A stretch of DNA of 64,000 nucleotides from Sisyra terminalis (taxonomy: Eukaryota; Arthropoda; Insecta; Neuroptera; Sisyridae): the NCBI GenBank assembly GCA_958496175.1, contig OY292280.1, forward strand, positions 496,001-560,000, given 5' to 3'. Positions 11,379 to 26,362 of this stretch are shown piece by piece. The notes beneath the pieces were generated by a model. The model was not told where the DNA came from. It did not search any database and saw only the letters and a program-made list of their open reading frames with translations. The position numbers and the translations under genes were made by a program. How positions within the stretch are numbered: the stretch's first letter is position 1; the number at the start of each line of letters is the position of its first letter.

Positions 11379-14300
11379 TTATAAATTTAATGTAGTTAAC
11401 AATTGTTGACCGGTGACAATAATAAATTGGTTAATTTGTTGTGCATGGACTGATTGTTTGCAAATTTGAACATACTGTTCATAGTTCCAATTGGAGATGT
11501 ACGACGAGTCGTTTTCACTTGGAAGAGATTGATTTTCCAATTTTGGAGTCAAGTCTTGTCCATGGCCGACACTTTCTTCAGGTATCGCTATTTTTCGCGA
11601 GACTTCATCAGGACTTTGGCAAGGCTCGATTTTATCCTCGAGAATATTTTGGTCGATGCTCGTCAGTCCATATTGAGAACGGTGCTTATTCGTTATGGGT
11701 AACATTTTCAAAAAACGACTCAACGTAGTGTTCGTAGCCAAATAGATAAGTATATCTAAAAGAATATTGATGTTAAAACTTTTCAGTACACGATGGGTGC
11801 GTTCCACTAAACAACCATAACGCCCGAAACGCTAATTTTTGCTTCAATCTTGGTGGCAAACATATGATTCATGACGTCATTGTTTTCGACCACAAAACGC
11901 TCATAACGACCCACTTTAATAGTAGGGTCAAAATGGGCGAACAGAAATTAGGCGCCATTTTCAAACAAATTAGATGAAGACGTTTCTGAAGCATTATTAC
12001 GATGATTGCGATTCAACAACCAATATCAAACTATCGCCTTGTCAGACATATTGGCAATATTAATAGTGCAGTAAATTAGTTTTAATATATAATAAGTATG
12101 TTAATATAACTTAAACAAGAATTTAAACAAAAATTACTTCCAAATTATAACATAAGCTCATTAAACTTCTAATAATGGTCAAAAAATCCGCCATTTGCAA
12201 TGTTTTCATTGGTTACCATTCACGCTCAAAACGCTTACAAATTCAGTTCCACTGGGGATATAGGATCAAAATGCCCATAACGCTCATAAGCTAGTAGAAC
12301 ACGAAAAATATCGGCCGTGAACTTTTTGATCGTTGTGGTCGTTTAGTGGAACGCTCAATTCTTTGTCATTTACTTGTAAACACCAATTCATTTTTAATAT
12401 GAAAGGAATATTTTAATGATTTTACAAATTTTTCGGTATAAAAAATAACTGGGAATATGTGAACAACAAATAAGTCAATATAAAACTATTAGTTATTAAT
12501 AAACTACCTCTTCGAACACTAGCCAATGTTTTCCAGGTTTTATCATCCCCTTTTTGATTTTGATCGATTTTTTGTTCGAGAATTGTTATTAAGTAAGTCC
12601 ATTCCGAATCACTTGTAAATCTTTCCTTGAAAAAAAAAAAATGGCAAAATTAACACTGAAGTAACAAGCGAAATTGATAAACTTACTTTTGCAAAGTCTA
12701 GAACATTTTTCGGGTGAGTTTCTATTAGTAGGTGGACTGTGTCAAGAATGGGTTTTAAGATTGTAAGTAGACGGGTTGCACAAAGGATATTTGAATGATT
12801 TGTGATGAAATGTTCAAGTTTTTGGATCGAAGACGATGGCATCACATCGCTACAAATTAAAGCTTCTAATTTTACTAAAGCGTTGTTCACATAGTTTCGA
12901 TAATTAATGTGAGAATTCCCCGACAGATGAACATAGATATATTGATCTTGAATCAGATCCAAGTACTTATATCGTTTGTGTTGGAATAAATAATTTGAAT
13001 CGTACACCACTAACGATACATCATCGTCTTGCGAATCTCCTCGATTCATATTTATTGTCTTATTCGATGAATTTGGAATATAAACCGATTGCGATGTGGC
13101 ATATAACAAAATGCCCAGATAAAACCGAGCTAATAATATTAAGGCTTCTTTCACAGCCAAATCCAATACAAAACTCATTCCATTTTCTTCGCAAGAAAAA
13201 TAATAGTTTAAATATTTCTCCAATGTTAATTGAAAGGCGAAATGTTTATTCGACGAATTGTCTCCAATATGATACGGAAGAAAATCAAGAAAAATCTGCG
13301 AAAAACCCTTATTGTTTTAGGAAATTTAATGAAACAACGTCATTATTAATACTTCTATGTGTGATCAATAAATGGTAGTTTTTAAGCACTCCATGTATTG
13401 TTCAAGAACATAGAGTTCCTGTTGGCCTATCGCTCACCTTAAGCAAATCAGAGAAAAACATTTTTTTCGAAATGAGCAATTTTAGAAATACGTCCGATAT
13501 ATACTCTGGCATTTTTGTGAACAAAACCGTTGCCAATTCGGAAAAACTTAACGGATGTTTATTTGCTAGCGGAACTGGAGCTTTATCGAATAATAATTTC
13601 CAATTTTTCACTAGAATCTTTGTCATCGTTTCCTCGGATACGTCATTGATTATTTTATCAGCATTGACGATATCATTTTTCTGTAGATATAACAACGTTA
13701 ATGCGAAATTATCGATACTTGAACTGAAAAATAAAAGCACAATGAGAAAGTCTGATAGCTTTATAAAGCCAGCACATTGGAACTTAAATTCTGCACCGAT
13801 TCTTTCTTTGTTGCAACAAAGAAATTATTTTTGTTGTGGCGTATTCTCGAATGATATGCTTTTTGATAACAAAATTGGAAATTTCGTGTGGTGCATAATT
13901 GTTGAACAACTCCAAAATTACGTCGACTAGAGTATTGCAAAATCCTGGTTCGGGTGATGGCGACGATAAATTATTTGACTCATCTAAATTTTTCGAATTT
14001 AATTGATTCAACGAAGATTGTTCACTCGAATTGGACGACTGGTCCAAACTATCCGTTTCAATGTCATTGTTGAGGGAATCAGAAATAACTAGTGACGGTG
14101 GCCCCGATAGTTCCTGATCAGTCAAAAATGTGCTATTCAAATTAAAAGGACTCATGATAAACGGATTGTGCGAAGCCAAATTGCTCGATAGTTCCAATTC
14201 AGAACCGGTCAAAGATGTGCTGGGTGTCGTTGTCTTGAACATGTGCAAAATTTTCGTCAAATACTGTCGAGCTTCTGGAATCGGACTTAAAATTTCATCA

Positions 14301-17300
14301 ACGATTTGACCGTCATTTGCATTGAAAATTGTTTGCTTAAAACAATACAACAGCCCTTGTAGCTCCTAAAAGGATAACAAACTGTACATAAAAAGTATTT
14401 TCTAAATTCAAGGCGTTCACATGTAGATCATAAAGGGCATATAGTTGTATGAAAGGGAGGCATAGGAATATTTTAAAGTTCGACATTGCAAAGATTTCAA
14501 TTAAAAATCTTAAAGGCTTAAGATGTTGTTCTTTTTAAACTTCATTTACGAATTATTTATTGAAAAAGAATATTACTTACTTTTGGTTCACTGCTACTTT
14601 TTTCTAACGATACAAATCGTTTCAATATATCTCCAGGAGATAGTTTCGCGATTTTATAGTATTCAAAGGCTAATTTATAACAGTCCGAATCGTGACTTCT
14701 GAAAAAATAGATAAGAAAAACTTAGTTTATTATTGGTCAATTTTAAATTTAATATACCGAATAGAGAAGTCACCAAGTGCGAGACAACACAGACAAAATT
14801 CACGGCTAAGTTGTTCGATATTTTCATTTTGAATGTTAGTGGTAAAGTTTTGCGCGTGAAACTCAGTCGCAGGGGTAAGACGTTCGGGTATAGCAATTCC
14901 AATGGTATTTTCCAGGACAATTGTAAATGAGCATAGTAATAGTTTTGTTTTTAGCAAAATGAAACATTTGAGCAGCAAATGAAGATGTGTTTGCACTGAA
15001 TCGATTTGATGAATTTGTGCCACACGCAACAAATCGGAATGGAAACTTGAAACGTCTGGTAATTCCAAGTTGTACAGTGTCCAATTTGCGGTGCTTGAAT
15101 CGCTCGAACCGCTGTAGGTTGAATGTACCGGCGAACTATCATAGTTGGCCAATAATATCAAATTGTCGCGAGTGAGAAAAATCTTTTTCACTCCCAAAAA
15201 CGATTTCAAATCGATCAAGTAAATTGGATCGTTTTGCGTTGATATCTTCAAATTTAAAGTATGTATTCAACAAAACAAAAATCAGAACTAAATACAAATG
15301 TCAGGTCACTTACCCAAGATGGTGGAGTCAACGTATAAGATTCAAGACCGGAATATGTTAATGCGTGAATTACAGTATTTTGTATAACTAAATCAACAAT
15401 TGTTGTTGTAAAAGAATAGACTGACACTAAACTGTCGCCAGACGATTTGTCTTGGTCTTCATCATTGTTGAAATGATACAAATATCCTTCTTGAGATGTA
15501 GCAATCATAAGGACGACAGTTTTCAATTTATTATAATAAGGACTAAATAATAGATTTGGTTTTTGAGCGTTAAAAATCAAATTCGTCTCCAAAATTTGAT
15601 TCATTTTTTCGTCAACATAAAGAGGTTTAATAGCAAAACAACGAAATTCCTCGGAAATATTATGAGTGACACCTTCTACATTAACACTAGGACTTATTTC
15701 TATTTGTAACAAATTTTTAATCATATAATTTTGTGCGTTTGTCTAAAAAAGAAAAGCGTCATCAATATTTTTACCATAATTTTTGAATACGTATTCTGAT
15801 CGTCAATTTTTTTTTTTCTGGCAATTGTTTGAATTTTTTGCAGTGTATTGTTTGCCCTTAAGAAGAGTGAAGGATTATAAACTTACTTCATTAGGAGCTG
15901 AGTTTTTCACGTTAGCGTAAATGTGTTGCACGGCATCGTGAAATGGTAAATTTTTATGAAGTAAGGCATTTTCTTTTTCAATCATTGGAAGATTAACAGT
16001 CATTCCAAGATCACCTTTGATTTTTTCAAAATCAATACAAGTTTCTTCATCACAGTCTACAAAAGCAAAGAAAAGTTACTCATGGAGTTAATATTTTCTA
16101 AATATTTCGCAAATTTCTCCACTTTATAACTTTATATAATACAGAACTTTTAAATCAATGCTAAATTTCGTAGAACATACAATATATAATCGTTGTCACC
16201 GTGTACTTGGAACTATCGTTGTATAATTATTGTCTATTCAATATTCATTTTCCCTAGTAGAACTTTTTCATATTTGCAAAAAAAAAATATCCATAGAATA
16301 TTGATTATAAAATAAAAATGCCACAAGAGGATAAATTACATTTGTAGTGAGTGTTGTTTTTCGATTTGGAATTATTGTTGGAATTCGGTGAAGCATTGAA
16401 TAAGCGAAATAAATAAAACTTGTCTGGTCGATAGGCACCAATGAAATTTTCCGTATAACTAATTTCAGTTGGAATGAAACTTAGTTCTAATTGAATTTTC
16501 AACGATTCGAAATCCAAAAAGTTTAACTTGGACACATCGTGCGACTTAATCAAACACTTGTAGATCATTAAATGGTTTTCCGCGGCGATCAATAAATTGC
16601 CAGAAATCTAAAAAGAAAAAAAAAACGTAAAGTTTTTCAAAATAATACTTTCCTCTAAAAATGTAATGTGGTATCCAAACAGCCATAGGTTTTAAAGATT
16701 TAAACGTCACTGGACGAAACATTAAATACATTAAAAGAACAGAATACATTGTATACTATAAACCTATATTGTCTACAACCACATATTTTCGAGAAAAGAT
16801 AATTTTAGCTGTGGTAAATCAGTTTAGTTGATTTTTATACTTGGCAACATGCGATTAAGCTGGGAGACCGGTCTAGTGGTATTTCGATCATTTCTAGACC
16901 GAAAACATCGGCGGATTGTACAAGAGAAGGAGTGACTCGGCCAGCAATTCGAGCCCTCATCGGTTGCACCATTCCACACTCCGATTGTCCGAGGCTGACG
17001 CCACCTCTGGTCATTTTCGATTGCTGCAATGTTGCCACCGAATCCCAATTGGCGTAGACACGTACATAACTAATGGTATGATTGAGACGCGAGTTTCTCT
17101 TTGATTCGATTGTTGCAATATAATCTCCTGGGAAAATAAAGGAACAGAATTGAAAAATGCAAATCGTAGGCTCTACTATGGTACCATTACCATGCAAACA
17201 GTGAATTATCTGCTTAACCGAATCTACGGTTGGAAATGAAAATGTCACATTTTGGTTGACCGTTGTTACATTTTCGGTATCACACTGGTCACCGACGTCA

Positions 17301-17455
17301 CCAATATTGTTGACATCACTCACTTCGATACAATGGCTGGAAACCGAAGCGACCAGTAGTTTGTTCGGATAAGCTACACAACAAGTGCTTACAGATCGTT
17401 CGATAGTATGAACTTGTTGCTTTTTAAACAACGGAATCGAAAGTACCCGAACCAT
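11379..17455 (-). CDS. HPS3: HPS3, subunit of BLOC-2 (12 exons)
   Basis: Cytosolic subunit of BLOC-2 (HPS3-HPS5-HPS6), which sorts cargo to lysosome-related organelles such as pigment granules. Exons: 17455-17191, 17127-16841, 16607-16340, 16056-15887, 15742-15314, 15245-14758, 14698-14581, 14365-13797, 13723-13438, 13295-12687, 12625-12508, 11755-11379. Every phase fits, giving 1327 aa; human is 1004. Best matches to human: the start MVRVLSIPLFKKQQV, GDYIATIESK with YVRVYANWD, IEIPLDRSPSLIACC, and ISGNLLIAAENHL with FLDFES. A Ser/Asn-rich insert in exon 8 explains part of the extra length. Exon 1-2 joining removes a 63-nt intron lacking stops. The exon 8 donor (CG|GTGCAG) and the last two exons are less certain; the terminal RFLKMLP resembles human DFMNVLP. 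The 752-nt last intron contains a MITE-like element. Confidence 0.88.
11799..12354. mobile_element. MITE-like element with 24-bp terminal inverted repeats
   Basis: A 556-bp unit inside the last HPS3 intron. The left end is 11799-11822 (GCGTTCCACTAAACAACCAT then AACG) and the right end 12331-12354 is its inverse with two mismatches. Subterminal words such as AACGCTCATAA recur near both ends (about 11896 and 12279). No ORF and no clear target-site duplication. It is best described as a nonautonomous DNA transposon; I cannot assign the superfamily. Confidence 0.75.
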
Positions 17456-18314
17456 TTTGCACCACCGCAACTACACACAACCCTCACTGTTCACTCCTAC
17501 AAAAAAAAAAAAAAAAAATTCAATTATTATACAAAACTATATTCAACCCTTCACTAAAAATCGCAATTCGGAATAATTTTTCTATACCACAAAACCATTC
17601 CAATTATTCCACATAAATGGGATCGGTTTAATTATTTTAATTAAAGGTGTGGTTATTTAAATATAACATTGCTTTCCGGTGTTAATTAATTAACGTAATT
17701 AAAAGATAGTACAAATTAAATTCAATAATTAACGTTTAAATCGATTTTACCTTTTTCTGTAAATTCAATTTTCTGTCACTCTACTACAACATTTTATTTG
17801 TTTTTCAATATTGTTTTTGATCATTGACAGTTATGCTTGTGACACTTACCATTTGACATATATTTGTTTAAATTGACAAATAGTTATATAGTACATATAA
17901 AAAATTCCAAATATGTATGAGACAATTTCAGTTGGTTTATGAGGGGTTAGTGGGCGAGCCGGGGATTTGTGTCAATCCCGATTTAGTTCCTAGATTGACC
18001 AATTCTCTTTTAGAAAGCATCCAGGAACGGATATAAGCTAATGTTTTTTTTTTTTTAGGATGAGGTTGTAGTCATCACTATATGACATTAGCATAGGGGG
18101 CTCCGTCACCAACCGTGTAAGAAATAAGGATAGCCGAATTAATTTGACTTAGTTAAACAAAAAGAGAGAATTGTATACAACGATGACAGATTGGTATCTG
18201 TCAAATTATAGTTAATTAAATAAAACATTTATAATTTATTAGAAATTGAATAATTAATAATTAGTTTTATAAATGAACAATATATAACGAACGAACTAAT
18301 TAAAACGTGAGACA
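17456..18314. other. Divergent intergenic region, HPS3/F-box-UBC gene
   Basis: 859 bp between two start codons, AT-rich except for a GC-richer patch at about 17940-18010 (GTGGGCGAGCCGGGGATTTG). A fragment of the dispersed repeat (CATCACTATATGACATTAGC) lies at 18073-18092. No gene was seen. Confidence 0.45.
18068..18125 (+). repeat. Dispersed CRE-core repeat, short fragment
   Basis: Contains CATCACTATATGACATTAGC, close to the core CATCACTATATGACGTCATT of the better copy at 31475. Only the core part is recognisable. Confidence 0.4.
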
Positions 18315-20085
18315 ATGCCTTGTTATTTTTGTAATGGTTATTATGGGCCATCGAACGAAGAACCAGCATGTGCCCTTTGTCATGCATTATTATTTCCTGA
18401 TATTGTTGAGACCAGTCAAGTGAATGTTCTTTTTCAAACTCAGGTGAGACCGTGAAAATGAAATATTTGTAATTATTAGTTGAAAAAATTTGATGTTTTT
18501 AGCAAGAAATCGACGATGGAGACAGTGGTAATGATGAACCAACTGATTCGTTTTATAATTTGGAATCGAAGGAACCAGCAAATGATCACTTGACGTATCC
18601 AACTACGTTGGTTGTTCCTTCCAGCAGTGATACGGACGTAGAAATTAACGCCTCGGTTATCGAACCATTGCCAACGTTAGAGCAACAATTGGAGTTGATT
18701 TCGAATCCAGCAAAACACAATTACGAAATCAACGCAGATTGTCTGAATTCCAGTCATATACTCTGTCTACCTCCGGAAGGCATGTGGTCAAAGCTTTCAC
18801 TGCTCTTTAACTTATTGATAATCTTCATGTGTTTTAGTAATGCTGACCGTTTTTTCGTTTTTGGACGAATTAGCTCTATGGAGCGTCGGCAACGTTTGTC
18901 GTTTGTGGAGGAAATTGATTCGCTTGTACGTTTCAGATGTAACTTGGATGAAGTTCGTCAGTCGAAGATGGTCTTTTTATTTTTCAGCGACAAAAATGCC
19001 TGACTGGTTTGAGGTAAAGACACACCTAAATTTAATGACGGCATTGCATATCAGAAGGATCATTTGTTTTCTAATTCTAGGTTTATTCTTCGTTGATGAA
19101 GAGCGTTAATTGTTTTTCTTGTGTTCATCAAATGTCCTTAAAGAAAGTGTTACCCCAAGAGGAAACATCCTGGCGACAAAATCGGTTAAGAAATGAACTG
19201 AAATTAATGCGCACCGATCCGCCGGAAGGAATTCAAGCAGTTCCGCTTGACGTAATGTGTATTCATTGGCAAGCAATCATTCAAGGCCCTTGCGGAAGTC
19301 CTTACGAGGGTGGTATTTTCTATCTTTACATTCAAGTACCTTTCACGTAAGAAACAACTACAATGGTGGATAGAGTTTATTGATTTGATCGTTGGTTTTC
19401 AGATATCCAATGTGTCCACCAATTGTTCGATTTATTACGAAAATTTATCATCCGAATGTGTCTCGCCATGGTGATATTGGCATTGATTCAATCAATCATA
19501 ATTGGTCGCTAGCATTAACGATTACCAAGGTTTTAATCTCGGTTCAATCATTATTAACCGATCCTTATTGTGAGGTAATATTTAACAGGAAATAAGAACA
19601 GTTTGCGCCAAACAGTGTACTTCTTGCATTAATGTCAGCTAATTTGTTTTGATCAATGATTGTGACGTCATAAGGTGACGTGTCTACTTGAACTTTTTCG
19701 AGCACACAACGCATGTTAACACCAACTGACGGATCGTTAGATGTTATTGCACAACACACGTTTTAGTGCTTTCCAAAGAGTTGACATTTTTCAATTGCAC
19801 CTTGTGACGTCACCATCTGCGTGCGGTCGCCTTGATTTAAATCATTTTCTATACTTACAAGCAGTTGTTGTACGCTTTTTTTTTGCTTTTGCTTTTCAAG
19901 CCTTTCAATTCAAAACATACGAATGGTATATGCATTTAGTTTATTGTTCTTTCTTTTAGGTATCAATGGAACCGGAAATCGCTAAACTCTATTTAGCTGA
20001 TCGAAAAGCTTTTGAAAACAAAGCTAGAAAATGGACTTGGAAATATGCAATTCACGACTTTAAAATAAGCACCCGTAAATTATAA
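18315..20085 (+). CDS. F-box protein fused to a catalytically dead E2 (UBC) domain (6 exons)
   Basis: Exons 18315-18443, 18503-18779, 18838-19013, 19081-19346, 19403-19574, 19960-20085 join in phase to 381 aa. Domain order: a CxxC...CxxCH putative zinc motif (residues 3-23: CYFC, CALCH); an acidic, Ser-rich linker; an F-box at about 133-175 (LPPEVMLTVFSFLDELALWS, VCRLWRKL); then a UBE2D-like UBC fold (about 215-375: RLRNELKLMRTDPPEG, SPYEGGIF, IYHPNV, then GDIGIDSINHNWS, ALTITKVLISVQSLL, EPEIAKLY). In active E2s the GDIGID segment reads G-x-I-C-L-D, so the catalytic Cys is Gly here, while the HPN motif stays. F-boxes bind Skp1 in SCF ligases; a dead UBC fold suggests a UEV-like role in binding ubiquitin, an E3 or an E2. 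That function is inference. Intron 2 is a GC-AG intron; poly(A) signal AATAAA near 20225. Confidence 0.88.
19640..19830 (-). repeat. Dispersed CRE-core repeat, copy in F-box/UBC intron 5
   Basis: Read on the minus strand, this contains TTGGTGTTAACATGCGTTGT and, further on, CTTATGACGTCACAATCATT, closely matching the copy at 31432-31500 (TTGGCGTTGATATGTGTTGT and CTATATGACGTCATTATCAT). A second TGACGTCA at 19805-19812 lies nearby. Confidence 0.6.
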
Positions 20086-22593
20086 GCACGTTAACATTGC
20101 ATACATAACTCTCTTGACGGGTAGTCAAACTTCATTGATAATAGTAGTCGATCAAAGCTAAAACTTTCTTTTAATTATTCTATAAACTTTTTATAAAGAG
20201 AATGGAATACGCTGGAGCTGTTGAAATAAATTATAAATAGATTATAATTATTAAATTCGTAATATGCAGGTCGTTTCGGAAAACCTCACGAAAATTCTCC
20301 AACGTAGTTTCGGCAACGGTTTTCTACCAAAACGAAGTGTTGGTGAACAGTAACAAATACATTACATAAATTCTTTTTCGCTGAACGTTAAAATATATAT
20401 TTTAAAATTGTTACAACAAAGACGTATGACATTAAATAGATCGATTCAGCAAAGATTCGAATTTATGGGAAAAAATACGGCTCATAATTTAAGTTATACT
20501 TAATTCATTATTTTATTTAAAATTCCTAATTTAGGTCCCAATATTTTAATTTTATACGTTTTTTGGAGTACAAAGTAACCGGAGTCACATTTTATACGTA
20601 CTGAACGATAATGCTCATTTCAGTCTTTCAAGAAGACGATTTTAATCTGTTATTATCGATACTCTTATTATATTTCTATATGTACTATAATTATTTTCTA
20701 TTTGGTGATACAGACCAGAGGTGACAAAAAGATTTCTCCTAATTGAGTGGGGTCACTACATTGATTCTAGTAATAAAAATTGAAAAGAAGAAAAAAAAAT
20801 ATGCTATTGAACACGTAACATCCAAACATTGAGTTTGAGCGATATTGTCATATCACACTTTTTGATCGCTTGAAATGGATTCGTATTAAATCAAAAAACA
20901 ATTTGTCGTAGATTTTTAATCTTCAAACAATTGAATGGACAAAATTAGGACTACTAGAATGTCAGAAAATGTGGCAACAGTAAAAAAAAATTATGAAAAA
21001 TTACAATTTTATCCTCACAAAATTATGATACCTTTAGGACCAAGTGACAGAGATCATGCCAATCAAAAAAATGTAAGCATAAAAAATCGAAAATAGTAGA
21101 AACTATCCAATTTTATAAGATCTATTTCACAGACATTGGAATCTTTGCAATAACTGCTCCAAATGTGGTAGGTTTTTAGGCTCCATTTTGTATTACCTGA
21201 CTTTACACCTGCTTGTTATTACTTTAGAAAATTTATTTATTTATAAGTTTGTTGAGTATCTTCATTGTAAGGAATGGAATGGTATGGTATGCCTAGGAAG
21301 TATAGATATACCAAGAGGGTAGAACTCAAATAAGTCAACATATCGCACCCGTCGTACAATAAAGCTACAACTGAAAAATTGAAATTTTCGAGAAATTGTT
21401 AATCAAGTTCTTGTTCTATATCTTTGACTACCTCTTCATTAAAACCGACTGAACATTAGTCATACCTTAGTAAAAATATGATTAAACATTAGTAAAAATA
21501 GGCGGCTTTCATTGTAAAACTGTTACTAACTCAAAACTTATAATTGTTGAGTTGTACCTCTATTCTACGATAGGTGCGTATATAAAGATAAAAACTTGAT
21601 TCACTACTTGCATTTGATCTCCTGGTATCTAAACTTTTTAGGTGAGCCATCCCTATCTTTACCTAAAAAGTTAACTTTATTCGGATGAAAGCATAAGTTT
21701 CTTTTTGTATTACATATTAACAAATAAAAGTTTTTTACAAGAAATGTTTCGAATATGTGCTCTGTCCTATTGTTTTGGTCAAATTTCATTGTTTACTATT
21801 GTCTTTGCTCCTCAAATACATTCCTAATAGTACTTAGTGAAAATTTCTGGAGCGAACCGGTTAGGATTGGCTAGACATGATTGGATTGATTAGATAGGAT
21901 CAGTTAATTCACAAAGTAGAGTTCAATTACTGAATTAGCTAATAAATACGGAGCTCTATCTTTATCAAGAACCTACTGGTGGGTGAGTTGCCAAGATGGC
22001 CTCTTCGAAATCGGTATATACTGGATTTTTATATTGAAACAGACATTTTTTCGGCTCAGGTCTCTGTTAAGACAGTCAAATCTGGCAACGTTGCATTTTC
22101 TACTGTGTTTTTATTTAATTCGCGAATAAATCGGCTAATAATGAAAAATTAGGCACAAAAGAGAAAACTATACCATATTAGAACTGACAATAAACAAAAA
22201 AATCGCAAATAGAATAAAAATAAAGTAGAAAATCCAACATTGCGAGATTTGACGGTTCTAAATGAACATAAACCTACGAATCCCCAGAAAAACGAAAACG
22301 CTCTAACGGCTCTAACTTAGTAATTTCTATTGCAGAGATCAGTGTTGAAACTTGAATTCAAATTTCAGCAAAAGAAAATATAAGTCACTTGTAATAAATA
22401 TTTATTTCAACATGAAAATCATATTTTTCATTACATTTGATTTGAATAGGAAAATTTGCCAATTGATTTGTTGGCAATTTGCTCGAGACAGTGGTCATTG
22501 TTGGTGGAGAATTTTTCCAATATTGGAGAAATTCGCACTGTTTTTGGTACTTTTCAAATTCGTGTAGTATTTTTCTCGTTTATCGCTAAGAAA
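20086..22593. other. Convergent intergenic region, no gene seen
   Basis: 2.5 kb between the stops of the F-box/UBC gene and the serine protease. It is AT-rich, with only short open frames, none with recognisable protein motifs or coherent splice sites. It contains the F-box/UBC poly(A) signal (about 20225) and probably the protease 3' UTR (minus-strand AATAAA at about 22401). Confidence 0.5.
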
Positions 22594-26268
<3,675 letters not shown>

Positions 26269-26341
26269 TGTTTCAAACTTTCGCCAAACGCACTAAACCA
26301 CTAAAACCAATCACTGATTGTTGTCGCAACGTAAATATTCC

Positions 26342-26362
26342 GATTGATTGATTGATTGATTG
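26342..26362. repeat. (GATT)n microsatellite
   Basis: Five consecutive GATT units about 75 bp upstream of the protease start codon. Confidence 0.85.

Noticed and set aside
12995..13378. Plus-strand frame over HPS3 exon 10
   Set aside because: Antisense to a coding exon that matches HPS3 phases on the other strand.
19403..19574. Active E2 ubiquitin-conjugating enzyme
   Set aside because: The catalytic Cys position is Gly in a well-aligned segment, so conjugating activity is not expected.
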